From Bacteroidota bacterium (GTDB lineage Bacteria > Bacteroidota > Bacteroidia > Bacteroidales > FEN-979): DNA of 64,000 bases. Below the pieces are notes generated by a model, which was not told where the DNA came from, searched no databases, and was given only the letters and a program-made list of their open reading frames with translations. This document shows, piece by piece, positions 59,763-64,000 of the stretch. The position numbers and the translations under genes were made by a program. Within the stretch, counting starts at the first letter, position 1; every line of letters starts with the position of its first letter. Location: positions 1 to 64,000 of the forward strand of contig JAPLDI010000003.1 in assembly GCA_026391795.1 (NCBI GenBank), written 5' to 3'.

Positions 59763-60836
59763 ATGATGAGTCTCATGAAAAAACCTGAAGCACTTCTTTT
59801 TTTCCTGCTGGTTCCGGGCATCCTGTTTTTTCTTTTACTCCCGGGGTGCACAAAAAGCAGTGACGGGCCTGCCGGGATCGATAAGCGCGGGAAACTACAG
59901 GTATATGCCCACAGGGGAGCAAGAAGCTATGCGCCGGAAAATACCATCCCGGGCTATGCCACCGGACTGGCCATCGGGACTCACTGGGTTGATATGGACA
60001 TTGTGATGTCGGCCGACAGGGAGGTTGTTGTGTCACACGACATCAGACTGAACCCGGATATCGTGAGGGGACCGGATGGGAAATTCATTACCGAGCGAGT
60101 GCTGGTAAAGTCTTTATCCCTGGAAGAATTAAAACAATATGATGTCGGACGGTTGGATACCACCAGTGCCTACAGCAAATTTTTTCCGGCCCAGGTCGGA
60201 ATGGATGGAGTCAGAATGCCGACCCTGCGCGAAGTGATCCGGTTTGTGAACGGCAAAACAAATAAGAAGGTGGGTTTTCAGATCGAATTTAAAACAGATC
60301 CGGAACATCCCGACTGGACATATACCCCGGCTGCATTTGCCGCGGCACTTTACACGATCCTGAAAGAGGAAAATATTGTTCCCTTGTGTGAGATCCAGTC
60401 GTTCGACTGGAGATGCCTCTATGAAATTCAGAAACTGGATTCACGTATAAAGACCGCATATCTTACAGAGTGGGACAACGAACCGGGTTGCCCCTGGAGT
60501 TTCTTTGATCCCGACCCGGCAATTGCAGGATTATGGACAGGCGGGGTTCTGGTAAAGGATCACGGGAATTCAATCCCTCAGATGGTAAAGGATCTGGGTG
60601 GAACATGCTGGGAACCGGAAGATGTTGAACTTACAAAGGCGACGCTGAAGGAGGCTCATGACCTGGGATTGAAGGTTGTGGTCTGGACCTGGCCTGAGCA
60701 TAGTGGCACCACATTCAATGTTGACCTGGTGTCGGAACTTATCGCCCTGGGAGTGGATGGCATCATCACAGATGATCCGGGTATGCTGAATTCCATGCTG
60801 GCTGCACGTAACTACCCGCTGCCTGTAAGGTATTGA
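59763..60836 (+). CDS. Glycerophosphodiester phosphodiesterase lipoprotein
   Basis: A 357-residue lipoprotein (lipobox LLPGC, Cys29) of the GDPD family, which cleaves glycerophosphodiesters to glycerol-3-phosphate and an alcohol. The catalytic set is visible: AHRGARSYAPENT (His50, Arg51, Glu59), Asp77/Asp79 in VDMDIV and His92 in SHD. KVVVWTW and GVDGIITDDP close the barrel. Likely outer-membrane or periplasmic. The first ATGs 59763 and 59775 are both possible; the MKKP start is typical. Confidence 0.9.
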   Translation: MMSLMKKPEALLFFLLVPGILFFLLLPGCTKSSDGPAGIDKRGKLQVYAHRGARSYAPENTIPGYATGLAIGTHWVDMDIVMSADREVVVSHDIRLNPDIVRGPDGKFITERVLVKSLSLEELKQYDVGRLDTTSAYSKFFPAQVGMDGVRMPTLREVIRFVNGKTNKKVGFQIEFKTDPEHPDWTYTPAAFAAALYTILKEENIVPLCEIQSFDWRCLYEIQKLDSRIKTAYLTEWDNEPGCPWSFFDPDPAIAGLWTGGVLVKDHGNSIPQMVKDLGGTCWEPEDVELTKATLKEAHDLGLKVVVWTWPEHSGTTFNVDLVSELIALGVDGIITDDPGMLNSMLAARNYPLPVRY

Positions 60837-60881
60837 ATTCCCGGATTCCGAGTTCCCGGGATGATTATCAGAAGAGCCTGA

Positions 60882-61763
60882 TTACGAACTAACCGGGAAG
60901 GGCTTGTTCAGTATCATTTGTGAAGAGACAATGGTCACAAAGATCATTGTAAAGACCGTAACCAATGCCATCGACAGCGTAGTATCATTGCATTGATAGA
61001 AGATTGAAAGGATATTACCCAGTGCCATGATCCCATAAACAACGGGTGTTTCCATCCAGAATGCTTTATTGTGAACAGCATTGTCCTCCCCGGGTCTCAT
61101 TGTGTCATACTTTGAAAGATAAATTGCGAACAGCTGGTAAAAGACGAATACCACGAAAAACCATCCGAAGAAGTTAACAACAGGAACGCCGAAATAAGCC
61201 CCCGGGTTATGCCAGACCCACAACTTCTGCAGGGTGGAGGAGATCGGATCCATTGTCAGGTCCCACATAACCATGATGAAGGCCGCAATAAACGGGACCA
61301 TGAAAATCTGCTTCCCGCCAAGTCTCCGCGTGTACTGGCCTGTGATAATATGTGCCAGCATCCACGAAAGATAACCCATGGCGAAATAGGCAAAGATGAT
61401 CACAACCGGAACGGTCATCAGACCCAAAGAAGGTGAATAGTGATAAAATCCGAAAGGAAATCCCGTCCGGATGCTTAAATTTTCAAATGAAAAGCTGACG
61501 GCAAAGACGATCAGGAAAAAGATCAGCATGTTTTTTTTTCCGTAGCGTATTATTCCGTGAAGGAGGACAAGGACAAAAAGAAAAGCCGTTATCAGCAGCG
61601 ATTCAATTGAGATCAGGGCCGGGATGTCAATGTAATAGGTAAAGGTCATCAGAACCGTTACAAAAAAGAAGAGGACGATCAGCGACCATCTGAACCTGCT
61701 GATGGTCTTTATCCCTTTTTTGTTGCCCTCAGACCCCGTTGCCATTTCTTTATTCTTTTCCAT
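60882..61763 (-). CDS. CruF-like carotenoid biosynthesis membrane protein (DUF422)
   Basis: A 293-residue polytopic membrane protein with about eight TM helices. Motifs SFENLSIRTGFPFGFYHYS and MVMWDLTMDPISS are characteristic of the CruF/DUF422 family, whose known members hydrate carotenoid ends (1',2'-hydratase). Asp in WDLTMDP and His in FYHY are likely functional. No other carotenoid genes are in the window. Convergent with the GDPD gene, 45 nt apart. Confidence 0.8.
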   Translation of the reverse strand: MEKNKEMATGSEGNKKGIKTISRFRWSLIVLFFFVTVLMTFTYYIDIPALISIESLLITAFLFVLVLLHGIIRYGKKNMLIFFLIVFAVSFSFENLSIRTGFPFGFYHYSPSLGLMTVPVVIIFAYFAMGYLSWMLAHIITGQYTRRLGGKQIFMVPFIAAFIMVMWDLTMDPISSTLQKLWVWHNPGAYFGVPVVNFFGWFFVVFVFYQLFAIYLSKYDTMRPGEDNAVHNKAFWMETPVVYGIMALGNILSIFYQCNDTTLSMALVTVFTMIFVTIVSSQMILNKPFPVSS

Positions 61764-62026
61764 GATGATGCAATCCGTTTTCTAAAAAGTAAAGTAAATA
61801 TAAAAGGTTTATTTTGATTACAGAACATGGTTTCGGGGAGGAATCTGCACCCCTCGTAATCGGGATGAAGAATTTCCCCTCCCCTGTCAATTTTGGGTCG
61901 GCAATAATATCTAATTTCGCGTGGCAATGATTTCGGCCGGACAGGAGATTATACCCTTAATTTTAAAGGAAGAATTCTGACGGGCATTTGCGGATATCCT
62001 GATAAGGCTTTAATAACTATGTAAGC

Positions 62027-63205
62027 ATGAAGTATAATTTTGACAAAGTTATTGACCGGACCCATACCTCCTGTGTCAAGTATGATTTGCGGCAAGTCGT
62101 TTTTGAAAAAGAGGATGTGATTCCGATGTGGGTTGCCGATATGGATTTCGAAACCCCTGATTTCATCCGCGATGCAGTCATCCGGCGAGCCTCTCATCCT
62201 ATCTATGGCTATACCTTCAGGGATGCAGATTATTATCAGCCGGTCATCGGGTGGATGCAGGTTCATCACGACTGGACAATCCACAGGGACCATATTGTAT
62301 TCAGCCCCGGAGTGGTTCCTGCACTCAGTTTTGCGGTGAAGGCTTTCACGAAACCCGGCGATAAGATCATCATCCAATCGCCGGTTTATCCCCCGATATT
62401 TCGTGCCGTGGAAGACCACAACAGGATCGTATTAAACAATTTGTTAATCGAGGAAGGAAATTCATACCATGTTGACTTCGGCCTGCTTGAAGAACAGGCA
62501 AAAGAGGCAGCAATGCTGATCCTTTGTAATCCGCACAATCCGGTAGGCCGGTGCTGGAACAGGACTGAACTTGAAACAATTGCACAGATCTGCCTGAAAC
62601 ACCGTGTACTGGTTTTTTCCGATGAAATTCATGCCGACCTGGTGATGCCCGGGTTCCGGCACCAGGTTTTCGCCAATCTGTCGCCCGAAGCAGCAGATAT
62701 CACGATCACAGCCCATGCACCCAGCAAAACATTCAACCTGGCCGGACTCGCTACTTCATCGGTGATCATTTCGAACCCCGGATTGCGCGCCTCCTTTTCA
62801 CAGCTGATCGAAAAAATGCACCTGGGCATGGGGAACCTGTTCGGGAGCGTCGCATCGACCGCTGCCTATCTGCATGGCGAACCCTGGCGGCTGCAGCTCC
62901 TGGATTATCTGAACGGGAACATCGGCTTTACCGAAGACTTTATCCGGAAAAACATCCCCGCTTTAAACATGTTCCGCCCGGAAGCAACCTACATGATCTG
63001 GCTCGATTTCCGCAATTTCAATCTTGATGATAAAACACTTAAGCACAAACTTATCCGGGAAGCAGGATTGGGGTTTAATTCGGGTACAGACTTCGGCCCC
63101 GGCGGCGAGGGATTCATGCGCATGAACATTGCCTGTCCCCGGTCAATCGTTACAGAGGCGCTTGAACGGCTCAGGAAGATGCTTTCCGAAGTTAATTTAA
63201 CATGA
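62027..63205 (+). CDS. MalY/PatB-type PLP-dependent cystathionine beta-lyase or aminotransferase
   Basis: A 392-residue fold-type I PLP enzyme. It opens PMWVADMDFETPDFIRDA, the MalY/PatB signature, and has CNPHNPVGRCW, FSDEIHADL and the PLP lysine Lys234 in HAPSKTFNLAGL. The MalY branch splits cystathionine to homocysteine; some members are C-S lyases acting on cysteine conjugates. No operon partner. Full length. Confidence 0.88.
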   Translation: MKYNFDKVIDRTHTSCVKYDLRQVVFEKEDVIPMWVADMDFETPDFIRDAVIRRASHPIYGYTFRDADYYQPVIGWMQVHHDWTIHRDHIVFSPGVVPALSFAVKAFTKPGDKIIIQSPVYPPIFRAVEDHNRIVLNNLLIEEGNSYHVDFGLLEEQAKEAAMLILCNPHNPVGRCWNRTELETIAQICLKHRVLVFSDEIHADLVMPGFRHQVFANLSPEAADITITAHAPSKTFNLAGLATSSVIISNPGLRASFSQLIEKMHLGMGNLFGSVASTAAYLHGEPWRLQLLDYLNGNIGFTEDFIRKNIPALNMFRPEATYMIWLDFRNFNLDDKTLKHKLIREAGLGFNSGTDFGPGGEGFMRMNIACPRSIVTEALERLRKMLSEVNLT

Positions 63206-63443
63206 ATACCCGAATCCCGGGTTTCCGGGACAAGTTATTGATCAGCCCTGCCAGCCGGCATGCAGGGAGTTCTGAAATCAAACCATCGCTGTACAAAACA
63301 CCTTCGATTTGATTATATTTGTACACGTTGTATTGTTGATAAAAATGCATCCCGGAGAACACCGTCGTTTGAACAATAAAATTTTAAAACCGGGTGATCG
63401 TAAACAGATATAATCTGAGAGACAAACTACAAAATTATCCGAA

Positions 63444-64000
63444 ATGAAAAAAATCAAATCGTTTATTCTCTTTGGCCTCGCAATGATTGTCTGTTCGATT
63501 GGGGGTGTTTCACAAAACAAATACATTACTATTAATCCTTCTTCGGATTCAATGTATGTGATCAACACTCATGACACTGTTATATGTTCCAATATTATTG
63601 GTTGCGGTCACCATGTTTTTTACAGTCTGGATTTAGACCACAACAGCATTCCGGATTACACATTCGAAGCGTGGTGCTATATGGGGGGATCGAGCACACA
63701 AAGTTATATACGCCTGAGCTCAGCAGATAGCTCAACCTTTTCTGTTGACAGTGTAACAGACCACGAGGGACACTACGATTCACTGGGTAATGTGTATTAT
63801 ACCGATGCCCTGGTTCCGATGGTCAGGATCTATTCTGAATTTGATACCCTTTATTCCAGTGAATGCACAATTTCCGTGCAAACAAATCTTACCCACTATT
63901 ATGAATCATTCTATCCGAAACCCTGTGTCCAAAGTTCCCTTGATAATTGGATCTGGGGGCCACATTATATCGGGATCCGCAAGAGGATCCATGGCGTGGA
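63444..64000 (+). CDS. Secreted protein, truncated at the window edge
   Basis: The first 185 codons of a protein that continues past the window. It has a signal peptide (MKKIKSFILFGLAMIVCS...GGVSQ) and a mature part rich in Ser, Tyr and Asp (HHVFYSLDLDHNSIPDYTFEAW). No stop occurs before 64000. The look is of a T9SS-exported Bacteroidota protein, but the C-terminal sorting domain would be outside the window. A -7 element TATATTTG lies at 63314-63321, 120 nt upstream. Confidence 0.6.
   Translation, partial: MKKIKSFILFGLAMIVCSIGGVSQNKYITINPSSDSMYVINTHDTVICSNIIGCGHHVFYSLDLDHNSIPDYTFEAWCYMGGSSTQSYIRLSSADSSTFSVDSVTDHEGHYDSLGNVYYTDALVPMVRIYSEFDTLYSSECTISVQTNLTHYYESFYPKPCVQSSLDNWIWGPHYIGIRKRIHGV

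Noticed and set aside
1-64000. tRNA or rRNA genes
   Set aside because: No cloverleaf with TTCRA arm or rRNA segments were noticed on either strand, but I could not run a covariance search.

Overview
The window looks like a chromosomal segment of a member of the Bacteroidota, probably a free-living or sediment Bacteroidales-type organism; I cannot name the genus. The evidence is a SusC/SusD pair, a type IX secretion (T9SS) C-terminal sorting domain, many SPII lipoproteins of the form SxCKKK, absence of clear Shine-Dalgarno sites, and several promoters of the Bacteroidetes form TTTG-N19-TAnnTTTG. No rRNA, tRNA or CRISPR array was seen.

Layout. 1-3616: a 22-bp tandem repeat, an EF-G paralogue and a PfkB kinase. 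3814-5714: a RES/Xre toxin-antitoxin pair and a lipoprotein MsrB-MsrA fusion. 5799-12430: a T9SS cupredoxin/BACON protein, a Kir-type potassium channel and a MacAB-like ABC export operon with two permeases. 12645-40064: a polysaccharide utilization locus (PUL). 40145-49356: mixed single genes separated by many repeats. 49626-64000: an SDR, a DUF5916 outer-membrane protein, the gmd-fcl pair for GDP-L-fucose, a YiiX-like hydrolase, a broken M13 peptidase, a Cys-rich membrane protein, a GDPD lipoprotein, a CruF-like carotenoid protein, a MalY-type lyase and a truncated secreted protein.

The PUL is the main metabolic unit. Its gene set (two GH144-type enzymes, GH3, GH94 of SOGP length, GH35, a GPH-type sugar symporter, SusC/D, a LamG lipoprotein and a LuxR-type propeller regulator) fits beta-1,2-glucan (sophoran or cyclic glucan) use. 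Proposed route: a surface GH144 lipoprotein cuts glucan, SusCD imports oligomers, periplasmic GH144, GH3 and a large unassigned (alpha/alpha)6-type enzyme trim them, the symporter takes up small sugars, and signal-less GH35 and GH94 act in the cytoplasm, the latter releasing glucose-1-phosphate. Substrate is inference from family content. The orphan 1057-residue enzyme and a symporter with about 205 residues inserted before its last helix are the most novel parts.

The second striking layer is non-coding. Intergenic gaps are filled by arrays whose sequences differ (GGAGGAT, CCAGCAT, GGCAGTC, CAACACC, AATTACG, GTTCGCT, CTTCTCA) but whose period is always 7 bp. Several run exactly up to a stop codon (23 units at 38791-38951, 30 units at 50317-50526), some fill spacers inside an operon, and some occupy the -33 region of promoters. 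Other repeat types present are REP-like hairpins, a perfect 40-bp palindrome and a large 11-bp-unit inverted array.
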